Notes: generated by a model not told the origin, from the sequence alone. A stretch of DNA of 64,000 nucleotides from Rhodococcus globerulus NBRC 14531 (GCF_001894805.1 NZ_BCWX01000003.1:930001-994000); one strand, 5' to 3'; numbered from the stretch's first letter, positions 16,203-25,936 are shown. Translations and numbers: made by a program.

Positions 16203-18509
16203 ATGGGTTTCGAACCACGTTCGGCACTGCTCGCCGAGCAGCGCGCACTGACAGCGGCGCAGCGGCGTGACCTCAGGAACCGGCAGATCACCGTCAGCTT
16301 CACGATGTTGCCCTGGGCAGCAGCGGTACACCTTCTGGTTGTACTCGGATTGTCGATGTACGTCATTCCCGAGGACGGCGGCCTTTTGCTCAGGGCCTGG
16401 CCGATTGCTGCAGGAGTAGTCGGCATTGTCGGCGCGTATGTAGGGGTTGCCGTCAGACGAGGGGCGATCGTGCAGTCCGAGCACCTTGCCTATATTTTCC
16501 TGGCATTCGAGTTTGCCGCCGCGGGCGTCCTCTACTCCGCGCTGGCGATTGTGTTGTACCCGATCCTCGACGACGCCGGCGACCTGGTGATGACGGGCAC
16601 GATGGCGGCGATTATCGGTGCGGGTGCGCTGACTACGGCGGTGCTGCGTTCTCTAGGTGTCATCTGGATTCTGTCGAGTACGGTGATTCTCGGCATCGCG
16701 TTCTGGCAGCAACCAGGCCCGGAGTTCGGACGGCTTCTGATCAGTCTCCTGGTATACGGAACCGCGCTGATCGCCGGCACGATCGTGGTATCGGGGCATA
16801 TCGAAGGGCGCTACAAAGCGGAACTCAGCGCCGCGGCAGAGCGGACTGTTGCGCAAATGCTGCTCGACGATTTCGAAGGCAATGCCGCGGATTTTGTGTG
16901 GGAGACCGATAGCAAAGGTCGGTTCTTGCGGATTCCCAGCAGGCTCGCGTTCGACGCCGGGATCGATCCGGCTGCGGTGCGAGGTGTGTCATGGCAGCAA
17001 CTCTTTGCCGAGCTGGGGTCATATGAGCTACCTGGTGGACGTGACGCGTTGTTGGAACTGGAGAAGGCTCGCAGCGCAAAGGACGCGTTTGTCGACGTCA
17101 TGCTTCCGGTGCGGGTACGCGACGCCATACGGTGGTGGAAACTGTCCGGTCGGCCTACCCCCGGACTGGCACCTGACGATTTTGTCTGGCGAGGCGTCGG
17201 CTCGGACGTCACCGATGTGAAGATTCAGAGCGACGAAATCGTTCGCATGGGTCTGATCGACGCGCTGACCGGGATGCCCAACCGACACAATTTCTGGTTG
17301 GAACTCGAACGCAGCGTGCGTAACTCGGAGCAAGGGAAACCTCGGATCGCGCTTGCGATGCTCGACCTCGACAACTTCAAATCGGTGAACGACACGCTGG
17401 GACATTCGATAGGCGACGAAGTGTTGAAAGAGGTGGGAGCACGCCTGGTGGAGGTAGGCGGAGCAGCACACCTGTGTGCGCGTCTCGGCGGTGACGAGTT
17501 CGCAATCTTGTTCCGAACGGTTGACGATCACGATAGCGTGCACACGGATCTGCTGAGTTACGTCGATATTCTCCGAGAACCGGTTTTGGTGTCCGGTAAC
17601 CGGTTGGATATCGGATGCAGCATAGGGTTCCACGTTCCGGCTGATCGGGGACAAACCGCTGATGCGCTACTGGTGGCGGCGGACCTTGCGCTCTACGCAG
17701 CCAAAGAATCGGGGCGAGGAACAATCCTCCAGTATCAGCATTCGATGCAACTGACCGCGACCAGACGCGCACATCTGTTGGAAGACATCGGAAATGGCGT
17801 ATCGCCCGACGACATCGAGCTCCGCTTTCTGCCGCAGCTCGACGTGGCTTCGCGCTCGATAGTCGCGGTCGAGGTCAAAGCGACGTGGAACAACGCGAGG
17901 CTGGGAATGGTGCCGGCAACCGAATTCATGGTTGTTGTCGACGACGCCGGACTGTCGTCGACCGTCGGCTCGATGCTGTTCGAGAAGGCATGCAGCGCTG
18001 CGTCGAAAATGCCGGGTGATATCCGGTTGGCAATCAGCGTCTCTGGGCGCGAACTCGAATCGGATGGGCTTGTCGACCATGTTGCGGACGCACTCGACAG
18101 ATGGGGTGTTCTTGCTCGTCGAATCGAGTTGCAGCTCACCGAATCATCGGCGATCTCGGATCGAGCGAAGGCTGGGATGCGTGGGGTGGCTGGGCTTGGT
18201 GTTTCGTTGACCGTCGACGAGTTCGGAACCGGATTCTCGTCCCTTGCATCGCTGTCGGATCTCCCTTTTACTCGCGTCCGCGTCGATCGGTCGTTCTCGG
18301 GAACCGTTCCGGGGCAGTGGCCGATTCTTGCCGCCGTTGTGACCTTGGTCGAGTCGTTGGGTTTGGAGGCGGTGATGCTGGGGGTCGACAGCGAGGAGCA
18401 ACTCGCGGGTGCGGCCGACATGAAAGTGCGGACGGTGCAGGGTCGTGTCGCGGGTGAGGCGATGACGCTCGAGAATCTGATGCGGATCTTGTCGGTGCAC
18501 CATGAGTGA
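16203..18509 (+). CDS. Membrane GGDEF protein with a degenerate EAL domain
   Basis: 768 residues, probable diguanylate cyclase. Six hydrophobic helices occupy about residues 25-200. A PAS-like segment follows (DFVWETDSKGRFLRI), then GGDEF with the intact signature CARLGGDEFAILF at about 425. No RxxD inhibitory site is seen before it. The C-terminal EAL domain looks inactive: the signature reads EVK, the Asn of NVS is Ser (ISVSGREL), DDFGTG is DEFGTG, the Lys of LKID is Arg (VRVD) and AEGVE is MLGVD. So it should make, not break, c-di-GMP, with the EAL possibly a binding or sensing part. ATG 16203. It overlaps the following paralogue by eight bases. Confidence 0.9.
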   Translation: MGFEPRSALLAEQRALTAAQRRDLRNRQITVSFTMLPWAAAVHLLVVLGLSMYVIPEDGGLLLRAWPIAAGVVGIVGAYVGVAVRRGAIVQSEHLAYIFLAFEFAAAGVLYSALAIVLYPILDDAGDLVMTGTMAAIIGAGALTTAVLRSLGVIWILSSTVILGIAFWQQPGPEFGRLLISLLVYGTALIAGTIVVSGHIEGRYKAELSAAAERTVAQMLLDDFEGNAADFVWETDSKGRFLRIPSRLAFDAGIDPAAVRGVSWQQLFAELGSYELPGGRDALLELEKARSAKDAFVDVMLPVRVRDAIRWWKLSGRPTPGLAPDDFVWRGVGSDVTDVKIQSDEIVRMGLIDALTGMPNRHNFWLELERSVRNSEQGKPRIALAMLDLDNFKSVNDTLGHSIGDEVLKEVGARLVEVGGAAHLCARLGGDEFAILFRTVDDHDSVHTDLLSYVDILREPVLVSGNRLDIGCSIGFHVPADRGQTADALLVAADLALYAAKESGRGTILQYQHSMQLTATRRAHLLEDIGNGVSPDDIELRFLPQLDVASRSIVAVEVKATWNNARLGMVPATEFMVVVDDAGLSSTVGSMLFEKACSAASKMPGDIRLAISVSGRELESDGLVDHVADALDRWGVLARRIELQLTESSAISDRAKAGMRGVAGLGVSLTVDEFGTGFSSLASLSDLPFTRVRVDRSFSGTVPGQWPILAAVVTLVESLGLEAVMLGVDSEEQLAGAADMKVRTVQGRVAGEAMTLENLMRILSVHHE

Positions 18510-20865
18510 GAGCAGAGGGATGAGGCAGCAGGCATTCCACACGGTGTTTCATCTCATCGATCCGTCGTGGACGGGCGACCCCGCGTCGTACTACGAAGAT
18601 CGAAGACTTCTCATCCGCCGATTGCACTACTCTGCGCGCGTCGCGCCCATGGCATTCCTCGTCGCGGCATTCTCACTGAGCTTGGTCGTCGCTTTTATGC
18701 CTGTCGAAACCGGTTGGTTCCGGTGGACTTGGATGGCTTTGGTACTTGGATCCAATATCTCGCTCGCCGTGTTCTGGTTCACGAGACTCAAAAAACGCGA
18801 GGCCGAGCGGGAGATCACGGATCTTGTCGTCGTGGCGATTCAGGTAGTCACATGGGCGGCGTTGCTGGCTTGGGCCGCTTTTGTTCTCTTTCCAATTCTC
18901 GGAGCGGCCCAAGAGCTGACGCTGACGGCAATTTTGTTGGGAGGCGTGGTAGTTGGGATCATTCCGGTAGTGATGTTCCGGGGTTTGACGACTGTGTGGA
19001 TCGTGATTGTCGGCGGTGGTCTGGCGTGGGGATTCTGGACTGAACCAGGTTCGGAGCGTTGGGTACTACTAGGATTGCTCGGTCTCTATCTCGTGTCGCT
19101 CCAATGCGGAACATTGGTGTTGGCAAACGTTTTCGAGCGTCGCCTCCGCGCAGAACTCAACGCGGAGGATCAGCGCGATCTTGTCGAACTGCTACTCAAC
19201 GATCTCGAAGACGGTGCGCAGGACTGGCTGTGGGAAACCGACGACAAGGGTATCGCGGTGGCTGTGTCCCATCGTTTTGCGGAGAGTCTGGGATTGCCGG
19301 CCGCCGAGATCAGTGGACGGGCTATGAGCGAGATTCTGAAGGGCGTCGGGGCCGACAGAACAGCGACCGGACGCATTGCGCTCGACACACTTGTCGAGCG
19401 CCTCGACAACGGTGACGCATTCCGTGACATCGAATTGGACGTGTGGATCGGCGGTCGACCTCGACGGTGGTCGATGTCCGGGCATCGTAGGAGTGACAGC
19501 CTTTCCGACGGCGGTTGGCGCGGCGTCGGCTCCGACATCACGCGCGTTCATCAGCAGCGGGAGTACATTCGCGAACTTGCCGAGGTGGATTCGCTCACCG
19601 GACTTCAGAATCGGTACACGTTCACGGCGCGGTTGTCGAAGATGATCGCCGACGGAGACGATGTCTGGCTGGCCATGCTCGACCTCGACAATTTCAAGTC
19701 GATCAACGACCGCTGGGGGCACCGCGTCGGCGATAACGTGCTGGTCGATGTGGCGGCGCGGCTGAACGCCGTGCTGCGCCTGACGGAAATCTGTGCTCGA
19801 CTCGGTGGGGACGAATTTGCCGTGGCTTTCAGCGGGATCGACGACGAGCAGGAAGTCAAGGAGCGGTTCCAGTCGATCGTCGATGCGATCGATGTTCCAT
19901 TCGACCTCGCCGGCAACTCGATTCGGGTTCGGGGAAGTCTTGGATACGGTTCACTTCCGAATGATGCGGCAAACCTCGACGATTTGGTCGTTGTCGCGGA
20001 CCTCGCGCTTTATCACGCGAAGGTGAGTGGTCGGAATCAGATTCGACGGTTCGACTCGACTCTGCGTGAGCGCGCTACCGGTAGGGCCAGGGCACTCCTG
20101 GATCTTCGAATGGCGGTGCAGAACGGCGAGTTCGAACTTGCCTACCAACCGCAGGTGTCGGCAGCTACTGGAGCGGTCGTGGGATTCGAGGCGTTACTGA
20201 GGTGGAACCACCCCGTCTCGGGTGTGGTTTCACCGGCTGACTTCATCTCGGTCGCGGAGGAAACAGGGCTTATCGTTCCTATCGGGGCAGAGGTCTTGCG
20301 CACCGCATCCGCACTGGCGACGACGTGGCCCGATCACGTGCGTATTGCAGTGAATGTTTCTCAGGTGCAGTTGCGTTCCGTGGGGTACGTCGACTCCGTT
20401 CGCGACGTTCTCCGCGAAACAGGCTTGGCTGCGGAGCGACTGGAGATCGAGGTGACGGAGTCGCTGGTCATCGACGACTCGGATCGAGAAGTCCTGCTAC
20501 GGATCGCGGAGTTAGGTGTTGCCATTGCCATGGACGATTTCGGCACCGGGTACTCCTCGGTCGCGAGCCTGTCCTTGCTGCCGGTGGACAGATTGAAGAT
20601 CGACCGAGCTTTCGTGAGTCAACTGGACGCGGATCCGACGGAGTCGAGAACCGCGGTATTTCGCGCCATTGTCGACATTGCCGAGTCGATGGGCTTGGAA
20701 ACGGTTGCCGAGGGCGTCGAAACCGATCGTCAGAGAGCCGTGGTGACCGAGTGTGGCTGCCGCGTCGTTCAGGGCTATCTGGAAGGTCGCCCGATGCCGG
20801 CGGCGGACGTCGACGCGTTCATCGAGTCTCGCCGGAATTACAGATTGCCTTCTGCCGCTGAGTGA
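18502..20865 (+). CDS. Membrane GGDEF-EAL protein, both domains intact
   Basis: 787 residues, paralogue of the preceding gene with the same order: hydrophobic helices at about 45-215, PAS-like segment (DWLWETDDKGIAVAV), GGDEF and EAL. GGDEF has ICARLGGDEFAVAF; the position of the RxxD inhibitory site reads RLTE. The EAL domain is complete: GFEALLRWN, IAVNVSQVQL, EVTESLV, MDDFGTGYSS, DRLKIDRAF, AEGVET and QGYLEGRPMP. It can therefore probably both make and degrade c-di-GMP. The start codon lies inside the end of the first gene, so the two are co-translated. Confidence 0.93.
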   Translation: MSESRGMRQQAFHTVFHLIDPSWTGDPASYYEDRRLLIRRLHYSARVAPMAFLVAAFSLSLVVAFMPVETGWFRWTWMALVLGSNISLAVFWFTRLKKREAEREITDLVVVAIQVVTWAALLAWAAFVLFPILGAAQELTLTAILLGGVVVGIIPVVMFRGLTTVWIVIVGGGLAWGFWTEPGSERWVLLGLLGLYLVSLQCGTLVLANVFERRLRAELNAEDQRDLVELLLNDLEDGAQDWLWETDDKGIAVAVSHRFAESLGLPAAEISGRAMSEILKGVGADRTATGRIALDTLVERLDNGDAFRDIELDVWIGGRPRRWSMSGHRRSDSLSDGGWRGVGSDITRVHQQREYIRELAEVDSLTGLQNRYTFTARLSKMIADGDDVWLAMLDLDNFKSINDRWGHRVGDNVLVDVAARLNAVLRLTEICARLGGDEFAVAFSGIDDEQEVKERFQSIVDAIDVPFDLAGNSIRVRGSLGYGSLPNDAANLDDLVVVADLALYHAKVSGRNQIRRFDSTLRERATGRARALLDLRMAVQNGEFELAYQPQVSAATGAVVGFEALLRWNHPVSGVVSPADFISVAEETGLIVPIGAEVLRTASALATTWPDHVRIAVNVSQVQLRSVGYVDSVRDVLRETGLAAERLEIEVTESLVIDDSDREVLLRIAELGVAIAMDDFGTGYSSVASLSLLPVDRLKIDRAFVSQLDADPTESRTAVFRAIVDIAESMGLETVAEGVETDRQRAVVTECGCRVVQGYLEGRPMPAADVDAFIESRRNYRLPSAAE

Positions 20866-20960
20866 GAACGCGCGCCGCGTTTGGTTTCTCTTTGTGTGAT
20901 GGTGCATTGCGGAGCGGCCTCATCTCGAGTTGCCGAGCGAGAACAGTGACGGAGTGATGT

Positions 20961-21785
20961 GTGGTGAGCGATTCGGCGTTTGTCCCGGGGCCGATGTTGG
21001 TGGGCAAGAAGGCGGTGGTGACGGGTGGCGCGCACGCCATCGGCGCCGCAATCGCACGGGCCTATGCGAGTCATGGCGCCCAGGTGCTTGTTGTCGACGT
21101 CGACACCGAGCCTGTCGCGGACATCGAATTCGATTCCACAGCAGGTGGTTCGGTTGCAAGTTTGTCCTACGACGTCCGCAAGGCCGAAATTCCGCAGGAG
21201 CTGATCGACTTCGCACCGGACATTCTGGTGAACAACGTCGGCCACTTTCTGGCACCGCCGCAAACCTTTTCAGCCACGACGCCGGCGTTCTGGTCGGACA
21301 TGGGCAATATCAACTTCGACCAGGTTCTGCGCCTGACACATGCGCTGCTTCCCGGCATGATCGAACGCGGCGCAGGCGGATCGATCCTGAATCTGACCAC
21401 GGTGGAAGCGCATCGGGCAATCCCGGGACACACCGTGTACTCGGCGTACAAGGCCGCGCTGACGCAGTTCACCAGAAGCCTCGGCGTCGAGATCGGTAGA
21501 ACAGGCGTGCGCGTCAACGCAATTGCGCCCGATCTCATCGAGTCCGTGCAGGTGCCGTACCGGTCGATCGTGGCCGCCGACGACTGGGCCAAGTGGCCGC
21601 AGTGGGCACCGTTGGGTGGTCCGGGGCAAGCAGTGGATATCGCCGGGCCGGCACTGTTTCTTGCATCAGACCTGGCGCGGTACATCACCGGCACCGTCAT
21701 CCATGTCGACGGTGGCTCCCACGCCGCGGGCGGTTGGTTCCCCACCGAAGAGGGTGGTTGGACCAACCGCCCCCGAAAGGCTTGA
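20961..21785 (+). CDS. Short-chain dehydrogenase/reductase (SDR)
   Basis: 274-residue Rossmann-fold oxidoreductase. The cofactor loop reads VTGGAHAIGAAIA (TGxxxGxG type) and an acidic DVD at the end of the second strand suggests NAD preference. LVNNVGHF matches the NNxG motif. The active-site Tyr and Lys are in YSAYK, but the catalytic serine thirteen residues earlier is Thr (NLTTVEAH). The C-terminus has a typical GTVIHVDGG. GTG 20961 or 20964 follows GGAG. It ends 3 bp before the LLM-class gene, so the two form an operon. Substrate unknown. Confidence 0.88.
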   Translation: MVSDSAFVPGPMLVGKKAVVTGGAHAIGAAIARAYASHGAQVLVVDVDTEPVADIEFDSTAGGSVASLSYDVRKAEIPQELIDFAPDILVNNVGHFLAPPQTFSATTPAFWSDMGNINFDQVLRLTHALLPGMIERGAGGSILNLTTVEAHRAIPGHTVYSAYKAALTQFTRSLGVEIGRTGVRVNAIAPDLIESVQVPYRSIVAADDWAKWPQWAPLGGPGQAVDIAGPALFLASDLARYITGTVIHVDGGSHAAGGWFPTEEGGWTNRPRKA

Positions 21786-21788
21786 CCC

Positions 21789-22694
21789 ATGACAACTTTG
21801 AGTCTCAACGTTCCGAACTTCGGCACTACGTTGGCAGCGGATTCCTACGGGAAACTGGTTCAGGTCTGTCAAAGCGCGGAGTCAGCCGGGTTCGATCGAG
21901 TCCTGGTCACCGATCACGTCGTGATGGGTTCGGACAACTCCGCATACACATGGTCGGCGTTTCCCACCGAGCCGGACGCGAATTGGCTCGAACCCTTGAG
22001 CGTGCTGGCTTTTGTTGCCGGACAGACCACAACGATTCGACTGGGCACTGGCATCGTGATCGCGGCGTTGCGCGGGGGAGCCGTGCTGGCCAAGACCGCG
22101 GCGACCATCGACCTTCTCTCGCGGGGCCGCTTGGATCTCGGAGTCGGAACCGGTTGGCAGGAACGTGAATACGATGCTGCGGGAATCGATTTCGGCAAGC
22201 GCGGCCCGCTTCTCGACGACGCATTGGCGATCTGCCGGGCACTGTGGACTTCGGCACCGGCAAGCATCGACACACCCCGCCTGAAGTTCGACGACGTGTA
22301 CTGCGCGCCTCGGCCGGCCACTGGAATCCCGATCTGGGTGTCCGGTTCGTTGTCGAAGGCCGTCGTGCGACGTGTCGCAACCTGGGGTGACGGGTGGATT
22401 CCGATCATGGGCGCAACCAACGACGACCTGCGAGAGGGTGGAGCGCTCATCCGTAAGGCGATGGCTGATCTCGGACGGGATGCGTCGACCCTGGACATTC
22501 GTGGACGTTTGACGATTGCCAGGGCGTCGGACGGATCGATCGATCTACGTGCAACGATGCTCGGGGCCGAAGAACTTGTCGAGGCCGGCGCGACCGATGT
22601 GCTGGTGGCACTCGGAGCTCTCGATCCGAACCCGGACGAGGCAGTGGCTGTCTTCGGGGAACTGGCGTCGGCCTTCAAAACCGCAACCGGTTAG
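21789..22694 (+). CDS. LLM-class flavin/F420-dependent oxidoreductase
   Basis: 301-residue TIM-barrel enzyme of the luciferase-like family, probably F420-dependent (TIGR03619-like). Typical regions are AESAGFDRVLVTDHVV, RLGTGIVIAALRGGAVLAKTAATIDLLSRGRLDLGVGTGW split over strands 4-5, PIWVSGS and WGDGWIP. Its tight link with the upstream SDR and its nearness to the nitroreductase suggest a small redox pathway, not identified. ATG 21789. Confidence 0.88.
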   Translation: MTTLSLNVPNFGTTLAADSYGKLVQVCQSAESAGFDRVLVTDHVVMGSDNSAYTWSAFPTEPDANWLEPLSVLAFVAGQTTTIRLGTGIVIAALRGGAVLAKTAATIDLLSRGRLDLGVGTGWQEREYDAAGIDFGKRGPLLDDALAICRALWTSAPASIDTPRLKFDDVYCAPRPATGIPIWVSGSLSKAVVRRVATWGDGWIPIMGATNDDLREGGALIRKAMADLGRDASTLDIRGRLTIARASDGSIDLRATMLGAEELVEAGATDVLVALGALDPNPDEAVAVFGELASAFKTATG

Positions 22695-22746
22695 GGTCTA
22701 ACGAACGCTAGAAAGACACGCTGGTCAAGACCGAGGAGACGCATAC

Positions 22747-23433
22747 ATGACCGAGAACACCGCCACCCTGTCGAGCCTCGAATCGCTCCTCGACTCCCGA
22801 ATCAGTTGCCGGGCCTATGAGGATCGTCAGGTTCCTCGTGATGTCATCAACGAGATCCTGCGGCTCGCGCAGAAGACACCGTCGTGGTGCAACACCCAAC
22901 CGTGGCAGGTGGCAATCACCGAAGGCGAGGGCACCGAAAAGTTCCGGGCCGGTCTAGGCGCTTATGTCATGGCCAATCCGCAGGAATCCGATTTCGAGTT
23001 CCCGCGCGAGTATCAAGGTGTCTACAAGTCGCGCCGGTTCGATTGCGCGATGGCACTGTACTCGAGCGTCGGAATCGAACACGGTGACCGCGCCGGGTCC
23101 GGAGCTCAGACCATGAAGAACTTCGAGCTCTTCGGCGCTCCGCACGTCGCCATCATCACCACGGACGAGGCTTTGGGGACCTACGGGGCCGTCGACTGTG
23201 GGCTTTACGTCAACAGCTTTCTCCTCGCTGCTCAAAGCCTTGGCGTCGCGACGATCCCGCAGGCGGCACTTGCCGGTTGCTCCAAGTTCATCCACGAGCA
23301 CTTCGGCATCGACGACACCCGCAAGGTCGTGTGCGCGATCTCCTTCGGATACGCGGACACGGAACACCCCGTGAACGGGTTCCGCACTGCTCGCGAGGAC
23401 GTCGACAACGTCGTGCAGTGGATGTCGAACTGA
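22747..23433 (+). CDS. Nitroreductase-family FMN enzyme
   Basis: 228-residue member of the NfsB-like flavoprotein family. The FMN phosphate site is SRISCRAYEDRQVP near the N-terminus, with RLAQKTPSWCNTQPW and the C-terminal AISFGYADTEHPVN also characteristic. The internal GAPHVAIITTDEALGTYGAVDCGLYV region is typical of the group that binds aromatic or quinone substrates. ATG 22747 has GAGGAG upstream. The 52 bp from the LLM gene allow one transcript. Confidence 0.9.
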   Translation: MTENTATLSSLESLLDSRISCRAYEDRQVPRDVINEILRLAQKTPSWCNTQPWQVAITEGEGTEKFRAGLGAYVMANPQESDFEFPREYQGVYKSRRFDCAMALYSSVGIEHGDRAGSGAQTMKNFELFGAPHVAIITTDEALGTYGAVDCGLYVNSFLLAAQSLGVATIPQAALAGCSKFIHEHFGIDDTRKVVCAISFGYADTEHPVNGFRTAREDVDNVVQWMSN

Positions 23434-23490
23434 TCACCTGCTCGGAGCGGGATTGAGTGTTGGGCAGGCGGACCTGAGAGACTGGTCCGC

Positions 23491-24624
23491 ATGTCCGACA
23501 CCCCCGAAATGTTCGATCGACTCCGCCGCTTTCCCGACATCGAGGCACCCAATCTATTTGCTGTCGATGCGGCTGATCGGCTGATCCTCGACGAGGCAGC
23601 TGACGCACTTGCGGCGGCGCCGTCGGGATCGGTAGTTGTTGTCGGCGATCACTACGGAGCGTTGACGGCCGGAGCGGTTCTCGAGCACGGCCGGTCCGAG
23701 GTGCGTGTCTACCAGGACCCGCTCACCGGCGAACTGGCGTTGGCGAACAATGCCCGCGAACTCGGATTCACCGAGCGCTATACGTCGCACGGACTGGGCG
23801 AAGCCCTGCTGCGCGGCGCTCGCGTTATCCTCATGCAGTTGCCGCGCAGCCTCGCCGAGCTGGGGGAGATCAGCCAGCTGATTGCGCTGCACGCCGATCC
23901 GGAGGTACGCGTCTTTGCAGGCGGGCGCGACAAGCACATCACCCCGGCCATGAACAAGGTTCTCGCAGAGTCCTTTTCGGCGGTAAGCGCGTCGCGAGGC
24001 CGGCAGAAGTCCCGGGTTCTGCGGGCTGCTGAGCCGAAGGCCGACGTCGCCGTCACCTTCCCGATGACCGAGTGGCTCGACGAATTCGGTCTCGACGTGG
24101 TTGCACACGGAGCGGTGTTTGCCGGTGCGAGTCTCGACATCGGAACCCGGTTGTTGCTCGAGAATCTAGGCAAGATCGACATCGCGCCCCGCGACGTCGT
24201 CGACCTGGGCTGTGGCAGTGGCATTCTGGCGACAGCGATCGCGCTGAAGTTCGCAGACGCGCAGGTCGTTGCCACGGACCAGTCGTCGGCGGCGGTGGCG
24301 TCGGCGATCGCCACGGCGTCGGCCAACGGCGTCGGAGATCGAGTTCGCGGCCTGCGGGACGACGCCATGAGCACTCTGCCCGACGCCAGTGTCGACCTGG
24401 TCCTCCTGAACCCGCCGTTCCACGTCGGTGCCGCCGTTCATACCGGTGGTGCACTCAAGCTGTTCGAGGCAGCAGGTCGGGTACTGCGTCCGGGCGGGCA
24501 GCTATGGACCGTGCACAACGCCCACCTGGGATACCGGGAACCGTTGAAAGCAGCAGTCGGTGAGAGTCAAGCGATGGCGAAGAACGCGAAGTTCATCGTC
24601 ATGCGATCGATCAAAGCGTCCTAG
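23491..24624 (+). CDS. RsmC/RlmG-like class I methyltransferase
   Basis: 377-residue SAM-dependent methyltransferase with the two-module layout of RsmC and RlmG: an N-terminal degenerate methyltransferase-like half (about 1-190) and a catalytic C-terminal half. The latter has the SAM loop VDLGCGSGILATAIAL at about 237 and LVLLNPPFHVG at about 303, where NPPF marks an enzyme acting on a planar nitrogen, here probably guanine N2 of rRNA. ATG 23491. Which rRNA position is modified cannot be told from sequence alone. Confidence 0.87.
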   Translation: MSDTPEMFDRLRRFPDIEAPNLFAVDAADRLILDEAADALAAAPSGSVVVVGDHYGALTAGAVLEHGRSEVRVYQDPLTGELALANNARELGFTERYTSHGLGEALLRGARVILMQLPRSLAELGEISQLIALHADPEVRVFAGGRDKHITPAMNKVLAESFSAVSASRGRQKSRVLRAAEPKADVAVTFPMTEWLDEFGLDVVAHGAVFAGASLDIGTRLLLENLGKIDIAPRDVVDLGCGSGILATAIALKFADAQVVATDQSSAAVASAIATASANGVGDRVRGLRDDAMSTLPDASVDLVLLNPPFHVGAAVHTGGALKLFEAAGRVLRPGGQLWTVHNAHLGYREPLKAAVGESQAMAKNAKFIVMRSIKAS

Positions 24625-24799
24625 TATCGGGAACTGTTGACCCACCGGAAACCTGCCGGGAACTACGGCGAACGCTCCGACGTTGTAAATTACGAGTGCT
24701 TTACTTTTAGTGAGTACACGGACCGGTCGGAAACTCGGATCCGTTCGGCGAACCCGCGACGCACCCGTCGCAGGTCACCACGATGAAGGGATGATCACG

Positions 24800-25657
24800 G
24801 TGCGCACCACCAGCAACCCGGTGTTCCGCAATCTGCCCAAGCAAGAGGGCAACGGATACGCCTCGTTCGGATCTGCGACGGCGGGCGCCTCGCAGGTCAC
24901 CCAGCAGTTCGGCCAGCCGCAGTACGCTCCGGCCGAGCCGTACCAGACCGGCCCCACCTCGCGGGCTATGACAATCGACGATGTTGTCACCAAGACGGGC
25001 ATGACGCTCGGTGTGCTTGCGTTGACCGCGCTGGTCTCGTACTTCCTCGTGAACAACGACCCGAGTCTCGCATCGCCGTTTGTGATCGTCGGCGGTCTGG
25101 TCGGACTTGTCCTGGTTCTCGTTGCGACTTTCGGTCGCAAGATGGACAACCCGGCCATCGTGCTGGCTTATGCCGCGTTCGAGGGCCTCTTCCTGGGGGC
25201 TCTGTCATTCATGTTCACTGCCCCGATCGAAGCGGCTGGCGGTGTGTCGGCCTCGGTGCTGATCTCACAGGCAGTTCTCGGCACGTTCGGCGTGTTCTTC
25301 GGCATGCTTGTGGTCTACAAGACCGGCGCCATTCGTGTGACGCCGCGACTGACCCGCATGATCATCGGTGCCTTGATCGGCGTCGTGGTTCTGGCTCTGG
25401 GTAACCTCGTCGCCAGCTTCTTTATCGACGGCGGACTCGGCCTGCGTGACGGTGGACCAATCGCCATTATCTTCAGCCTGGTCTGCATCGGTCTCGCAGC
25501 CTTCAGCTTCCTGCTCGACTTCGATGCCGCTGATCAGCTGATCCGCGCTCAGGCTCCGGAGAAGGCAGCGTGGGGCGTCGCCCTCGGCCTCACCGTCACC
25601 TTGGTCTGGCTGTACGTCGAGATCCTGCGCCTGCTGAGCTACTTCAGTCGCGACTGA
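24800..25657 (+). CDS. Bax inhibitor-1/YccA family membrane protein
   Basis: 285-residue integral membrane protein. A soluble N-terminal tail of about 65 residues, rich in Gln/Gly/Pro, is followed by seven predicted helices, from TLGVLALTALVSYFLV to LGLTVTLVWLYVEILRLLSYF. The C-terminal half matches actinobacterial YccA proteins, a family linked to calcium leak and membrane stress. I chose GTG 24800 (VRTTSNPVFRNLPKQ), with GAAGGGA eight bases upstream; that start resembles mycobacterial homologues (SSNPVFRSLPKQ). ATG 24791 is an alternative. A terminator follows. Confidence 0.88.
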   Translation: MRTTSNPVFRNLPKQEGNGYASFGSATAGASQVTQQFGQPQYAPAEPYQTGPTSRAMTIDDVVTKTGMTLGVLALTALVSYFLVNNDPSLASPFVIVGGLVGLVLVLVATFGRKMDNPAIVLAYAAFEGLFLGALSFMFTAPIEAAGGVSASVLISQAVLGTFGVFFGMLVVYKTGAIRVTPRLTRMIIGALIGVVVLALGNLVASFFIDGGLGLRDGGPIAIIFSLVCIGLAAFSFLLDFDAADQLIRAQAPEKAAWGVALGLTVTLVWLYVEILRLLSYFSRD

Positions 25658-25674
25658 CAACTCGCAGTAACAAG

Positions 25675-25701
25675 AATGGCCTCCGCGATGCGGGGGCCAT
25701 T
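25675..25701 (+). terminator. Terminator after the Bax-inhibitor-1 gene
   Basis: AATGGCCTCCGC and GCGGGGGCCATT form a 12-bp stem with one G-T pair and a 3-base loop, followed by TCTTTTGT. This is a standard rho-independent terminator in the plus direction. Confidence 0.8.
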
Positions 25702-25708
25702 TCTTTTG

Positions 25709-25936
25709 TCATAGTGCGTTCTGTCGACGCCTGCTCGCGAAGAACCACGCCGCAGGCCCGACGATCGGCAGGATGACGGAGAGGGCAGACCATCCGATTT
25801 TTGCGACCGGATCGGCATCGGACCTCACGATGGACACCACCGCAGTCACCGTGAGAACGATCCACAACAGCATGAACACAGACCAAGCGATGTCGAAACC
25901 GATCGGCACCGTCGGATTGTGAGTCTCTTCATTCAC
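25709..25936 (-). CDS. PLDc_N-type small membrane protein
   Basis: 75-residue membrane protein with two helices, FDIAWSVFMLLWIVLTVTAVV and WSALSVILPIVGPAAWFF, and a basic tail RRRQNAL. The second helix has the W...LP..GP.AWF pattern of the phospholipase D-nuclease N-terminal domain (PLDc_N), a module often found alone in actinobacteria. I start at GTG 25936 because GGAGGAG lies six bases upstream. Role unknown, possibly a partner in the membrane. Confidence 0.75.
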   Translation of the reverse strand: MNEETHNPTVPIGFDIAWSVFMLLWIVLTVTAVVSIVRSDADPVAKIGWSALSVILPIVGPAAWFFASRRRQNAL

